Shown: positions 1-10,336 of the stretch, piece by piece | How the letters are laid out: each line of letters opens with the position of its first letter | Numbering within the stretch: the first letter of the stretch is position 1 | Made by a program: the position numbers and the translations under genes | The notes under the pieces: model-generated | What the model was told of the DNA's origin: nothing | The model's input: only the letters and a program-made list of their open reading frames with translations | Database searches by the model: none | NCBI GenBank assembly: GCA_027596075.1 | Contig: JADGJC010000027.1 | Span: forward strand, 282-64,281 | Length of the DNA stretch: 64,000 nt | DNA from: Rhizophlyctis rosea | Lineage: Eukaryota > Chytridiomycota > Chytridiomycetes > Rhizophlyctidales > Rhizophlyctidaceae | Direction of reading: 5' to 3'

Positions 1-426
1 CTGTGATATGTTTGAGATACGGTCGGTTCAAAGACTCCCGAGCCTCTCATTTCCTCGCTTTTTTTACACCGCGTTGCGAGGCGCAAAGCGCAGAAGTACG
101 TTGAAAAGCATGTTGTTTGGAAGGTGCTGTGGAAACGGCTAGTGCGTGAAATAGGCATAACTTCCATAGAGTGACATGAAAAGTATGAAACAACAGCAAT
201 GGAAATCAAGAGAGTCACCGAGGAATTGAGGTGGCTCTTAAGTGAGTGGATGTGTTGGTGCCCACTGCCAACACCCGATGCCTGGGGGGGTCCGGTCGTG
301 TGGACAGATAAAGTGCAGAACTAAAGTATAGACTCTTAACTATCACGAAACCGCTATTGCGAAGTCAAACACCCCCCCGCACCACCACTTTTCTGAACCA
401 TCCCCCCCTCTCTGCTCACCACCTGC
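1..426. other. Window start, no gene seen
   Basis: No coding region I can support. The stretch lies downstream of the minus-strand nuclease-like gene and probably holds its 3' untranslated region. Confidence 0.4.
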
Positions 427-1702
427 TCAACCATCAAATTGAGCAGCTTCCACGCCCCTCACAAGCTCCACAGTTTCACAGAATGAGAGGAGTCGCTTGT
501 AACCCTTTTCGCACTCGGCCTCGGTTTGTGCCCCATTGATGGCATTCACAATATCCGTGGCTTTCGCCAACGCCTTCTCTGAATTATTGAGTTGGGTCTG
601 CAAAAGACCCGAGTCCATCAATTCAGCTTTGACTCCCTCTTCGTCCTCCTCCTCCTCCTCCTCATCCTCTTCTTCTTCTTCTTCGTCTTCTTCTTCTTCT
701 TCTTCTTCCTCCTCCTCCTCCTCTTCCTCCCCCTCGTTGCTACCACCAGCAGATTCAACCCTCTCCTGACCCTCCCCAACATCCCCTGACTCCAACTCCA
801 AAGAGCTAGCACAAGTGTACTTCAAGGCATACAGCTGGTGCAACGCTTTCAACACCTCCACAAATCCCTCCAAAAAGCAGAACATGAGCTGGCCCGCCAA
901 TTCTCGCACGGGTGCCGTGTGCCGACTGTTGTCACGATCAAAGACGTTGGGAAGGTGGGCTGGTTCTGTTGTTTTGATGAGAGGCAAGGAGCTTCCATGA
1001 TTGTGGGTCCGACTGAAGGTGAGAATGGACCACATGTGACCTGTGGTGACGACGCCGTACAGTGAAGGAATGGCCAAACCCTTTGCTTGGTTCTCCAACC
1101 CAGCAATTTCCATCTCAAGAATGCATTGGGTGTCGCCGTTTCGCTTCAACCAATTTGACCGTCACCATATCAAGCACTTTGAAAACGAACTCCACCTCGC
1201 CCCACGCAAAGTGCTCCGGGTTCTTTTTTGACCCAAGCTTTCCTTCTGGTTCACATGTCAAACCGCCGGCGAATGCTTGGCAAAGGGGGAAGGTCATGTC
1301 CGCAACGAAGAAGTTGCGAGACGCTTCATAGCCTGTGAACGGACTTTCTATGACGGTGTAGGAGGTTTCGAGGCGGGAGAGGATGCAGTCGAAGGTTTTC
1401 TTGGGGATGGGGAGGGAAGGAATGTCCAAGTGCGGAGGACGTTTGTTCGAGGGCAAACCATACAGTTTCGCGACCTCTGCCCATTGCCAATTGGAGAACG
1501 ACGCACGTATAGCTTCATCCTGGAAGTACAAATCAGGGCGGGGTTCCTTTCCAATCGCATGGAGGAGGGCGTGGTATTCGGCTGGTGTAAGGTTCGGCTC
1601 TGCAGCAACTTCGCGGCCGATAGTGAGCTTGCGCTTTTTGGATTTTGGTTGAGCGGTGGAGACGGTTTTCACGGTCGTTTTTCGAGCGGTTTTAAGAGCC
1701 AT
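427..1702 (-). pseudogene. PD-(D/E)XK nuclease-like protein with poly-Glu tract, apparent frameshift
   Basis: Starts at an ATG at 1702 with a basic N-terminus (KPKSKKRKL-like), which could be a nuclear localisation signal. The first frame runs to about 1115 and ends its conserved part with WGEVEFVFKV and KLVEAKRR, which resembles the D/E...(D/E)xK core of restriction-endonuclease-fold enzymes. Protein similarity then seems to continue in a neighbouring frame from about 1149 to 427 (residues GDTQCILEMEIAGLENQ), with no convincing splice sites between, so one base appears gained or lost near 1140. The second half carries a Glu/Asp run of over 40 residues (coded at about 629-735). Proteins of this kind occur as C-terminal domains of Crinkler/RHS-type effectors in fungi; that link is inference. 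A sequencing error is the main alternative to a true frameshift. Confidence 0.45.
625..740. repeat. CTT/CCT low-complexity tract
   Basis: Plus-strand reads are almost pure CTT and CCT triplets. On the minus strand they encode GAA/GAG/GAT, the acidic tract of the nuclease-like gene. Triplet periodicity keeps the reading frame through length changes. Confidence 0.9.
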
Positions 1703-2000
1703 GTTTGTGTGTGAGGAGGGAACTACAAAACAATAAGAGATGTCACAACAAGTAAGTCAGGAAGATGCAGAATCAATGTGAATGGGCACAAAACAAAATT
1801 GAAGTCTAAGGCTACACGGGGGAAAAGGAGATTTTGGGGGGGAAAAGTTGGAAAGGACTCCGAGCGCCCCATTCGGCTAATTCAAATTCCGATGGGAGCG
1901 CTCATTTGGAAGGTTCAAACTACCTGCCTGAGTACGTTACAAGTGGACAGTTAGCCTACCCACAGGGGAAAATAACGAATACCTACTGAGCCTCGGTCTT
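1703..2000. other. Intergenic, divergent spacer
   Basis: Short spacer between divergently read genes. No clear TATA box or other motif seen. Confidence 0.4.
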
Positions 2001-3465
2001 TTGCGCGTTACGGGTCGCATGGATAGAGGCGACCACGAAGCTGACACTGGCGGTGTTGACGCTGCGCATTCAGCTGATTACTTAGTTGCTGAAGATTACC
2101 CACCCCACCTGAGACCACACCAAGTCGAACATCTCAAAACACTCTTCATGAACATACCCGACAAGGGTCCAGAACATCTAGCCTCCCAACTCCTGAAAAG
2201 TCTCAAACTCCCCTCCTACCCGCTGTCGGAAGAAGAAGTGCAAGAATTCTTGCTATATGTGTCTCAACACGGCCATACGGAGGAGTCCAAAACTAGAGCC
2301 CGCTTGACATACTCGGTCTTCACAGACCTCGATCTTCCACCTCGATCTTCCACCTCCCAAGCGCCAACAAGTTCATCCCACTTCCGGCTACAAGTGGACG
2401 GGGAAGGAGCTGGAATATTTTGGAGTCACTTTTGATGTGTCATGAAGTTGGTCATATCGTTGCGGAGCAGGCGCATTCTGGTAAAAAAAATTTGCGAATG
2501 GGAAACATCTATGTACGAGATCCAGCTGACTTGAACCCTCCCTTGCCCTTGTTACTTTAGCCCGTTGCCAAGCCTTTCTGGAAGAGAATGCGGAAATCAC
2601 GACAGATTACATGCGGTCCGAGCCCGAAGGAGCCTTCTGACTTTCTGGAGTACATGAAATTTGTTTGTTTCAAGAAAGATATCCCCTCCCATTGCTCGAT
2701 GTGTTCCACATCTCTGCGCCGGAACTTGAAGGAGGTTTGATTATACTTGAAGCTGCAGTGGATGATATGATGAGCGACCTTTTGAAGCGGGTGATGTCGC
2801 CTGAATTTCTGATTAAGCGAGCACTTTGAGAGAGGGCAGATCGTTGCTTTTTTTCTTTATCAATTTAATCATTCTTTTGGCTGTTTTTGATTAGGACACG
2901 TTACACCATGAAGTTGAAGATGGCATTGAGGACGGTAGATCAGAACCTACCAACGGAGGCAACAGCCGACGTTATTGCCATACTGAAAAAAGTTGGAGGC
3001 AAGCAAAGGAAAATTGGCCTGTTTACTGTTGAGGTATTTGCTGCCCACGGGTGCACATTCGTTGTGTCATTCGTTTCCATGAGGGCTGAGCTTCCCAACT
3101 TATTCCAGGACAAATCCCACAACTTCATGGACCTTGAAGCTCCCACCAAAGCAGCAGAAGCCCGGATCTTCGCCGAGGAGGTTGCAGTCGCTCAGCAAGA
3201 CGGCTGGGATCTCAACGATCCTGTGTATATGATGGGGGTAATCGCCTTGCAAGTGACTTTGTACAAAGTCCTGTTTGACCGGCAGTTTTTGAGAGATGCA
3301 GAGATGGGAACCCAGCGCATCATATCCTTGCGAGTGCAGAAGTTAGTGCCGCTGCCATTCGAAGATGAAGACATAGGGTTGCGAGGATTTGACTTGAGTA
3401 TACCGGATGAGAGGGAGGTTGTGGCGACTGCTTTGGATTCGATCAGTCATAGCATTGTAGGGTAA
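2001..3465 (+). CDS. Unrecognised multi-exon protein
   Basis: Two long open stretches, 2001-2435 and 2887-3465, with shorter coding-like pieces between (around 2420-2470, 2560-2640 and 2690-2830) in changing frames. Several introns are likely, for example an acceptor ending in ttactttag near 2560 and one ending in gattag near 2895. The start at 2001 is not an ATG; an ATG follows at 2019. The final exon contains KIGLFTVEVF, an alternating hydrophobic pattern, then a helical acidic region. I do not recognise the family. It lies between a nuclease-like gene and a DUF7918 gene and could be a single gene or a decayed one. Confidence 0.4.
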
Positions 3466-3929
3466 CAGAAATCAAAAGGCAGTCGTGTCATTCAGATTAA
3501 GTTTTTTGTTATATATACACCCACCAAATAGAATTTCTTGTTTATTTCTTACAATCAAGATTGTTTATCGGCCCATTTGGCCTGGAGATGGTGGGAATGA
3601 CGGAGGCGCGGTTTTGTGGCACAGCTTGGCGCCACATGTGCAATGGATCCATTCCTGCTGCTGTGGAGAGAACGACATGACACCCCTTTCCCTTCCCACA
3701 CAATCTCCATCTTCCCACCGAAATTTCGCAAAACGAAAAAATCCATTGTCAACCGTACTTGATTCAAAGCATTGTATCAGCTGCAAATAACCCTCTTTTG
3801 ATAACTTGCGGACTCATGTATGTCGATTTGACGTGTTCCGTAAATTGCAAAAACCAACACGTGATAGTAACTTTTGATGGGCTGATTCAGATCCACACCT
3901 CACCACACGAACATACATATCCGAGAAAA
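3466..3929. other. Intergenic and promoter of DUF7918 gene
   Basis: No gene seen. The reading frame of the next gene is open upstream of its chosen ATG, but the DUF7918 similarity starts after it. Confidence 0.4.
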
Positions 3930-5290
3930 ATGCGTCACGAGGAGAGGAAGTTCACCTGCTCGGTCCTGGTGGACGGCCAACCACTTGAAGAATGGCAGAC
4001 GGAAGTGGACGGGTACACGACGTCTTGTTGGGTTGCCGCTGAGGAAGGGAAACGATACACTGTTCGTGTGATGAATAAATCCTACACGACGACCGAAAAC
4101 AACAATCTGGTGGCGCAGATCTGGATTGATGGCAACAAGGCAGGCAGCATGTTGCTGCCGTACATGCTATCACAGTCCTTCAAAGGCGTGTCTGAAGGGG
4201 CGTCCGTTCGACCGGCTATGTTTGGCCCCCTTGCTACGACGTCGTCGGAGGACGTCGGTTCAGCGAGTGAGGCTCCAGCTTGGGCAAAAGAGCTGTCTAC
4301 CATCGTTGTCAAGATCTTCAAGTGCTATCGCGTCCTGTCCTCCAAACCGAAAACCGCCGCTACTACTGCCGCGACCAAATCGACCACGCCGGCTATTTCG
4401 GGCATCAAGGAGAAGATCGCAAAGAAGAACAAAGTCATGTGTGACCGCATCACGAAGTCAGATTTACAGTGATGGAATTCATTTTCGTATTTGACTTGTG
4501 GACTGCTGTAACCTATCCAAACACTTGTGGACTGCTGTAACCTGTCCAAACAGCTTCGGTGAACCTGAACCTCCTCTCCCAAAAGGCGGTCCAGACAACC
4601 TTGGTCAGCCGAACTCTACCCCCGCGAAACGCATCCTCAGATCAATGAAGATGCCTACGACACCGCTTGTGAAAGCCAAGAAAAGCAAGACAAAGCAATC
4701 TACAGGCTGGCACAGGCGATTCTATGAGGGTGGACCTTACTGCGAGTTCAGGTTCAGCTACCGCAGTCGGGGTAAGGAGTGTGAATGTTCCACAGTGAGC
4801 ATAAGGTATTGGAGAACGTTGACTGATTTCATCCATGTTCTCATATAGACATGCTGGAGGCACAAGACATCTTTCCAATCCCGCAAACTGATGAGGCAAG
4901 TCGATTGACGCTCCAAGCAAGCCACTTCGTCATGAATTCCATCTAATACTGATACTCTGAAACAATTAGTATGCTCCAACGCACCAACACAACAACTCAT
5001 CCAACCTCGTGCCGACCAAAATCGAGAAAGCCTCTCCAGACCACAAACGCAACGTCCCATCCGACCTCGTGCCGACCAAAAGCGAAGCGTCTTCGTCAAC
5101 CCGCAAACGCGCCAACTCGGACGACGTCCTGCCGATCAAAATCAAGAAGGAGAAATTGGAACCCCGCTTCCCAAAGGAGGAAGGGATTCTAATTGATTTG
5201 GAGGCGCCGGGCGGGTGGGTCGAGACGAGGAATCCATGGCCGAGGAAGGAGGTGGAGGTGATTGATTTGGAGGGTGATGTGAGTGAGTGA
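3930..5290 (+). CDS. DUF7918 family protein
   Basis: Four exons give 364 residues: 3930-4438, 4554-4771, 4849-4895 and 4970-5290. The N-terminal beta-rich domain (VDGQPLEEW, YTTSCWVAAEEGKRYTV, VAQIWIDGNKAG) and the later FRFSYRSR and DMLEAQDI segments match the DUF7918 pattern seen in fungi, whose function is unknown. The third intron begins with GC rather than GT. The C-terminus holds three related stretches (NLVPTKIEK, DLVPTKSEA, DVLPIKIKKEK), then ILIDLEAP and VEVIDLEGD near the stop. The latter two look like SUMO-interaction motifs and IKKE fits the SUMO attachment consensus. The start ATG was chosen because family similarity begins just after it. Confidence 0.75.
4494..4551 (+). repeat. 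29-base tandem direct repeat inside an intron
   Basis: Units 4494-4522 and 4523-4551 differ at one base and abut directly. Each contains ctgctgtaac, a plausible branch-point region, and the second unit runs into the acceptor AG at 4552-4553. Confidence 0.9.
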
Positions 5291-5675
5291 CGGACGATGT
5301 TGGTTGATGTGGGTGCAGACTGATAGGGTGGATGTTGTGGGATGGCAGAAGATTGTTGTATGCAGTCGAACCAATTGCAATCACAATACAGTAATATCCT
5401 TGCGTAAACATTGTTGCCTGGGATGAGACTATGGACCTCTTGAAAGATGTTACTGGTAACGTCGACGGTAGATAGTGCCATGATCGTGACTGTGCCGCAT
5501 AACAAAAAACGCGTCGGCTGCGCCTCGCAGGGGTTTGCAACCAAAACATCATACTCCGAGTGCTCTACGTATTTAGCATACTGCTTCGTTCACATGTGGA
5601 ACCATGAACTGCTAGAGATGGAGTGATATGACGGGTAAATTCTATATGAGGTGTTAGCATGGCATATACGAAGTC
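5291..5675. other. Intergenic
   Basis: No supported gene. Probably the 3' end of the DUF7918 transcript. Confidence 0.4.
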
Positions 5676-6387
5676 TCAGAGGCAGATATGACAGATGAAC
5701 CCTGCGTCAGCGCGGGTAACGCTGCGATTCCATTTGAATGGACCAAACCACCGTTCTACACGGACGATCCTCCCGTGAAGACCCTCGGAACAATGTTGTC
5801 TAACCTGGAAGCCTGATACCATTCCGGCCTTGCAGGATTTGGGATTCCCGATAGGAATAGAAATATAGATCATTGCGGTTGACGGTTTATGTACATGATG
5901 CTGCTGTTGCGGCCATGGACCTCGGTTGGGAAGTAAGCATCATCATGGTTGTTGCTGATTCATCTCTATCACTTCGGTACATTCCGGTTGCAGTGCCGTG
6001 TAGGGATGAGTTTGCCCTACCTCTCTGGACCCCTTCAGTGTATGTAATCAGGTGGCGAGGTGAAGATCCACCATTCCGCAGCACGCACTTCATCCCACAG
6101 ATCATGATGGTCAAAGCCAGCCAAATTTTCCCCATGCCGCACTCCGGTACGCCGACTTGGCCGCCCCGACCTTCCTCCTTTCCAGTCCACGTTCTGGTCG
6201 CCATTGCTGTCGTAGATCGCTCGCCATACCGTAACGCAGGATTCCCCAGCGCCTCATGCTGCTGAAAGATCTCAACCCAGAAAGACTCCAACCGCCTCAT
6301 GCTACATATAGCAATCCCAATCACCAAATGCAAAATCGTCTCACTGGATTGCGCACAAAACCCGCAAAACCTGCCGCTAAGCGCCAC
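5676..6387 (-). pseudogene. Possible retroelement remnant with zinc-binding RT-like motif
   Basis: A minus-strand frame at 5887-6387 opens with CGFC, then SSETILHLVIGIAIC. The spacing C-x2-C...ET..H...C recalls the zinc-binding segment after the reverse transcriptase of non-LTR elements. A further frame, 5676-5873, continues downstream in another phase. No reverse transcriptase core is present, so at most this is a short decayed tail. Chance similarity is a real possibility. Confidence 0.2.
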
Positions 6388-6523
6388 CTCTGTTCGATTT
6401 TCTGGCCCACTTGTGTCACGTTCATTTCATCCCGTTTCCTTTTTCTGGCACGCGTTGTCGCGTTTCCTGCGCCACCTGCCGTTGCGTGCGTGTTGGGTTT
6501 ATCTTTTGGCTGGCATGTGAAAA
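6388..6523. other. Spacer upstream of the TATA box
   Basis: No gene seen. Confidence 0.3.
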
Positions 6524-6526
6524 CAT

Positions 6527-6534
6527 TATAAAAG
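6527..6534 (+). promoter_or_regulatory. TATA box TATAAAAG
   Basis: Consensus TATA box followed about 30-40 bases later by a pyrimidine-rich stretch (cttctttcacaacattcc), a typical fungal transcription start context. No long coding frame follows it. Confidence 0.55.
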
Positions 6535-6640
6535 GACGACGGGGTGCACCTGGGGACCCTTCTTTCACAACATTCCTCCGCATCGAATATCCATCCACCC
6601 AACCACGCGCCTTCACTGACCATACGCACATTCTTGTATA

Positions 6641-6869
6641 TCCTATGAGGTCTATACTACTTGTTTTGCGCGCTCGATCCTACTTCAGAACCCTATCGTC
6701 CCATACATCGAGACGCTCGAAACAAGTAAATAGATTCTCACTGGGTCTTTTTCATGCTCTTCTCCTTCCCGCAAGATTTTTCCTCTTCTGTTGCTTTGCA
6801 AATGCCTTTCTTCCTTCTCGTTTCTTTCCTTCTTTCCTATGAGGTCTATACTACTTGTTTTGTCCGCTC
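6641..6869 (+). repeat. Direct repeat of 35 bases, 194 bases apart
   Basis: Units at 6641-6675 and 6835-6869 (tcctatgaggtctatactac start) match at 33 of 35 bases. Weaker similarity continues downstream of each: CAAGTAAAT...CTCACTGGGTC against CAAGTGTGTAAC...CTCACTGGATC. This suggests an old tandem duplication of about 194 bases. Confidence 0.8.
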
Positions 6870-7034
6870 AGGTCATGAATGGATGATCTACGATTGTCCC
6901 TGACTTGTCGCACTAAGCAAGTGTGTAACCTCACTGGATCGTTTATGTGCTGTTTCACCTGTTTGTTGGGAGGGGTATGTGATTGTGGCATGCTTTTGGA
7001 TTCTCGTTTGTGCAGATGTCCCTGTCGTCCTTTC

Positions 7035-7674
7035 GTGCGTTTCGTACTTTCGCAACCTAGCTCAGACTTGATGATTTAGTTCGACATGCAAAAAATTGAC
7101 GCGAAGCATCGCACACAGAATATACATCGTGAACAATGTAAGCTAATATACATTCTCCAGCCAAGCTGTCGACAGCACATGATATGACAAACATTACGAA
7201 GTAAACACTTAAATGTAAACAGATGTCGAAATTGTGTCTTGTGCGATTTGGACTGGATAGACCATTTCTCTATCTACCAACGCCGCGAGTCACTCATTCC
7301 CTATGATGCTTGAACCTCCCACGGTCCACCTTGTCAACCCGCGTATCCATGATATCGCGAAAGGAACTGAGCCAAGTCAGTAAATTGAACTCACTTTCAG
7401 AGTTTCGCCGGCCCGCCGTGGTAGCACCAAACGGCGAGTGATATAATGATGAACCTAAGACGGGAGTGAGATGATAAGGCCTAACATGATTGCAAGGTAT
7501 GCAGACGTGCCAATGCACCGTCATCATAAATGGTTGAATTGCAGATGTTTTTTCCATTGATTTGACTTTCGTCACTGATTGACCGATCACTAACAGTCAC
7601 GGCTATATACAACTTGTTATTTACATTTTGATATGTAATTTCGGCCAACTACCCGCAACCCAACCCTTGATTCC
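7035..7674. other. Intergenic
   Basis: No gene I can support. Small minus-strand open frames here lack recognisable features. Confidence 0.35.
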
Positions 7675-8055
7675 CTATCTGCCATCGGTGAATGGTTGGG
7701 TTTGGCATGAGGTATGTTGACTCTGGGGGGCTGGCTCTTCCACCTCCTCCACTATTGGCGTGTCTGTCTCGTAATCAGGAAGGTCATCCAGCGGGGTTGA
7801 ATCCGATGAGGTATGTTCACCCTGCAAGCCTTGCGGTGCCGGCGCTTCCACGTCTTCCACTGCCGGTGTATCCGTCTCATAGCGGGGAAGGTCATCAAGC
7901 GGGAACGAGCCAGGTTCGGGTGGGGAGTAGACAGGAAGAACTGCCGCAACTTGTTTTGACCCCGCTCGCCGGTCGCTGAAGCACCAAACAACAAATAGTA
8001 TGAGGGCGAGGAGAATGCAGAGTATAGCGATCAAGGTGGAGATGTAAAATGCCAT
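7675..8055 (-). CDS. Small single-pass membrane protein with three LPxY motifs
   Basis: A single-exon frame of 126 residues with an ATG at 8055. Residues 4-26 form one strongly hydrophobic segment followed by the basic SDRRAGSK, so the tail is probably cytosolic. The tail carries LPVY (40-43), LPRY (56-59) and LPDY (92-95), in two near-repeats of the pattern PLDDLPxYETDTPxVE. L/PPxY motifs bind WW domains of Nedd4/Rsp5 ubiquitin ligases. A small membrane protein with several of them is the layout of known yeast Rsp5 adaptors (Bsd2, Rcr1, Ssh4 types), although no sequence similarity to those is evident. The adaptor role is inference. Confidence 0.65.
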   Translation of the reverse strand: MAFYISTLIAILCILLALILFVVWCFSDRRAGSKQVAAVLPVYSPPEPGSFPLDDLPRYETDTPAVEDVEAPAPQGLQGEHTSSDSTPLDDLPDYETDTPIVEEVEEPAPQSQHTSCQTQPFTDGR

Positions 8056-10336
8056 GTTTGTGGTTATTGCGGAGGAAGAGGTGAGGATGACAGTGATGGC
8101 TTTGGATTGGAGGGAGGCGACGTTCTATCTGTGAGCCTGAGCGTAGAGAGAAGGCTGATGTGTAGTGTAAAAACGCAGATTTTGATCATCTTTTTTCGAA
8201 TGAGGCGTCGGGTTTTCAATTGGTTCAAGCGGGGTTGGAACTTGGTGGCGGGGTGGGCGGTTTGAACTTTGAGGAACAGTTTAGCTGATCACTAAGTGGC
8301 GAGCTCACATGACAGGCTATGGATCTTCTGATGGAACATTCCGAGACGACACGACTGTCTTGTTTTATACAAGCGAAATGGATGGTCTTTCCGTCATACC
8401 GGTATAATAAAGTTGAAAAGTAAACGACTGTGGAGTTTCGCCAAGGCTCCAAGGCAAAGCTTCTGCTCACAATGCCACACACCACAGCACGCGACAGGAG
8501 CAAACGTTCACGCTGACGCGCCGTACCTCCGAGATCGGAGGAGCCAAGTGCGCGGCACCAGAAATTACCTTTATGGGTTAGATTGAAAACGCGTCCAGAC
8601 AATGGGCGGAGAGCGTCAGAGAAAAGAAAACTCCCGTAGGTTTAGTCTGTCGTCCACCCGCACGCCTTTGAAGATATGTAAGTTTGGAGCCTCGTAACTG
8701 GATTGGGTCACAAAAACGGCGATCATAAGACGGCGTTGTCTGACTCCTCCCTTCACCCTTCATCGCGTGAAGTCGATTCTAAGGTGCTGAGTCTATCACG
8801 AGCGAGAATGTAAGTTTGTGTTTTTACCTACAATCATTTAATAGAGCTTCTGTCCCCAGTTTTTCAATGAGACACGACCTTCTCCGCTGTTCCTCTTATG
8901 TGAACTAATACCCAAACCATGACCGCCTTTAGTTCACTTCCAATAGACCCTCCTGACGCCCATTTGCCCGGTTCTCTCCCCATCCTTCCCGACCGCATAC
9001 TCTACAACACTAAAGAAGCATTTTGCATTCATCCATAATCGAGTGAGGACGGGTTCACGCGCGAGCAATCGAATGAACTGAGCGATTTAGTCCTGGCCGT
9101 GGGGGATTGTAGCATGTTTCTTAAGCCAGACCCCTCAGCTATGAATTCTCCTTTCTTTCCATAACGTGCTCCACCTGCAGCTGGTTTGTCCAAAGAAAGA
9201 ACGTGGATGTTTGGACATTGAATACGTGGATGCATTTGGGGAAAATATGCACACTGTGGAATATGTTCTAAGCGGTTAGCCCTGCTTTGAACTTGCCGCC
9301 AAAATTGAGTCGTTGATGCGTTTGACCGACAATCATGGTACGGATTGTGACAGCAACAACATAGTAGTCATATGACCCTGAATGTGGGGCCCTCATTTCA
9401 TCATGCTCAACATCTTCACTATTACATCGCCGTACGTCAGATCAGTGAGTACGACACTTTGCGTATTCATCGGTGACCCAATCAACCGTGATGACTCGTC
9501 GTGGCCGCAAATTGGGGTCGTTATTCGATCTTCAAACGATGCGTATGCGTTTCTTTTGTTGCGTTGACGAATGAAGAAGCAAAAATGCAATGTGCACGAG
9601 AATGGGTTGGCCGGGCGCCACCCGTTTGCGGAGCACTATACAGTCAGTATGCAGGTAATATTGCACCGAGGCAGTGACTGTTTAGGATTCGACTACTCTC
9701 AAAGAGTAACCCGGCGTTCCTCTCCTGCCACATTGGCACTCTCACGCCTTTGAAGTGAAAGAATGACGATGATGGGCATATTGGATGAAAAATAAGCCAC
9801 GCGCTGATGACGATGGAGATGCGATGTCCCGAATGTGGGCATTGTAAATTGTTGGCACACAACATCACTTCATTTATCTTCTCTCCCCCTCCAGCTCTCA
9901 TTCAACTCATTTATTTGCTGTCTCCTGTGTCACGTCATAGGTGATTGCGTGGAAGTTGGGCCGCATCATGGGACGAGCGCAGTGGTACCATCTGAGCTCC
10001 CTGACATGTTGTCATGATGCACCTCCTTTTGATCCAGGCCACCTCGGTGAATGGCGGAGCTGGAAGTGGATGCATGAAAAGCGTTGAGGAGAATAAGTGG
10101 TCATCGCCCAGACAACAAAAACGCTTGGGGCTGTTCGGACCTAGTACAAGTGCCACCTTGCCAACTTCACCATGAAAAGTGTCAAAGACTTTGATCACGT
10201 TCTTGTATATCTTCCAGACTTACAATATGCTCGCTCGGAAGAATTAAGATGCAAATCTGCAGATGATTAAATTTTTCAAGAAGTACGGACGTCAAATACA
10301 TATAATCATGTGCAAGTCCATCGTAGGGACTACCAA
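8056..10336. other. Gene-poor stretch of about 2.3 kb
   Basis: No gene I can support. A 39-codon frame opens with an ATG near 8920 (MTAFSSLPIDPPDAHLPG) but stops soon after and resembles nothing I know. The stretch is interspersed with short frames on both strands that look random. Confidence 0.4.

Noticed and set aside
536..769. Plus-strand poly-Ser frame
   Set aside because: Shadow of the minus-strand poly-Glu tract; no other protein feature.
5142..5552. Minus-strand frame opposite the DUF7918 tail
   Set aside because: Overlaps a real exon and shows no family feature.
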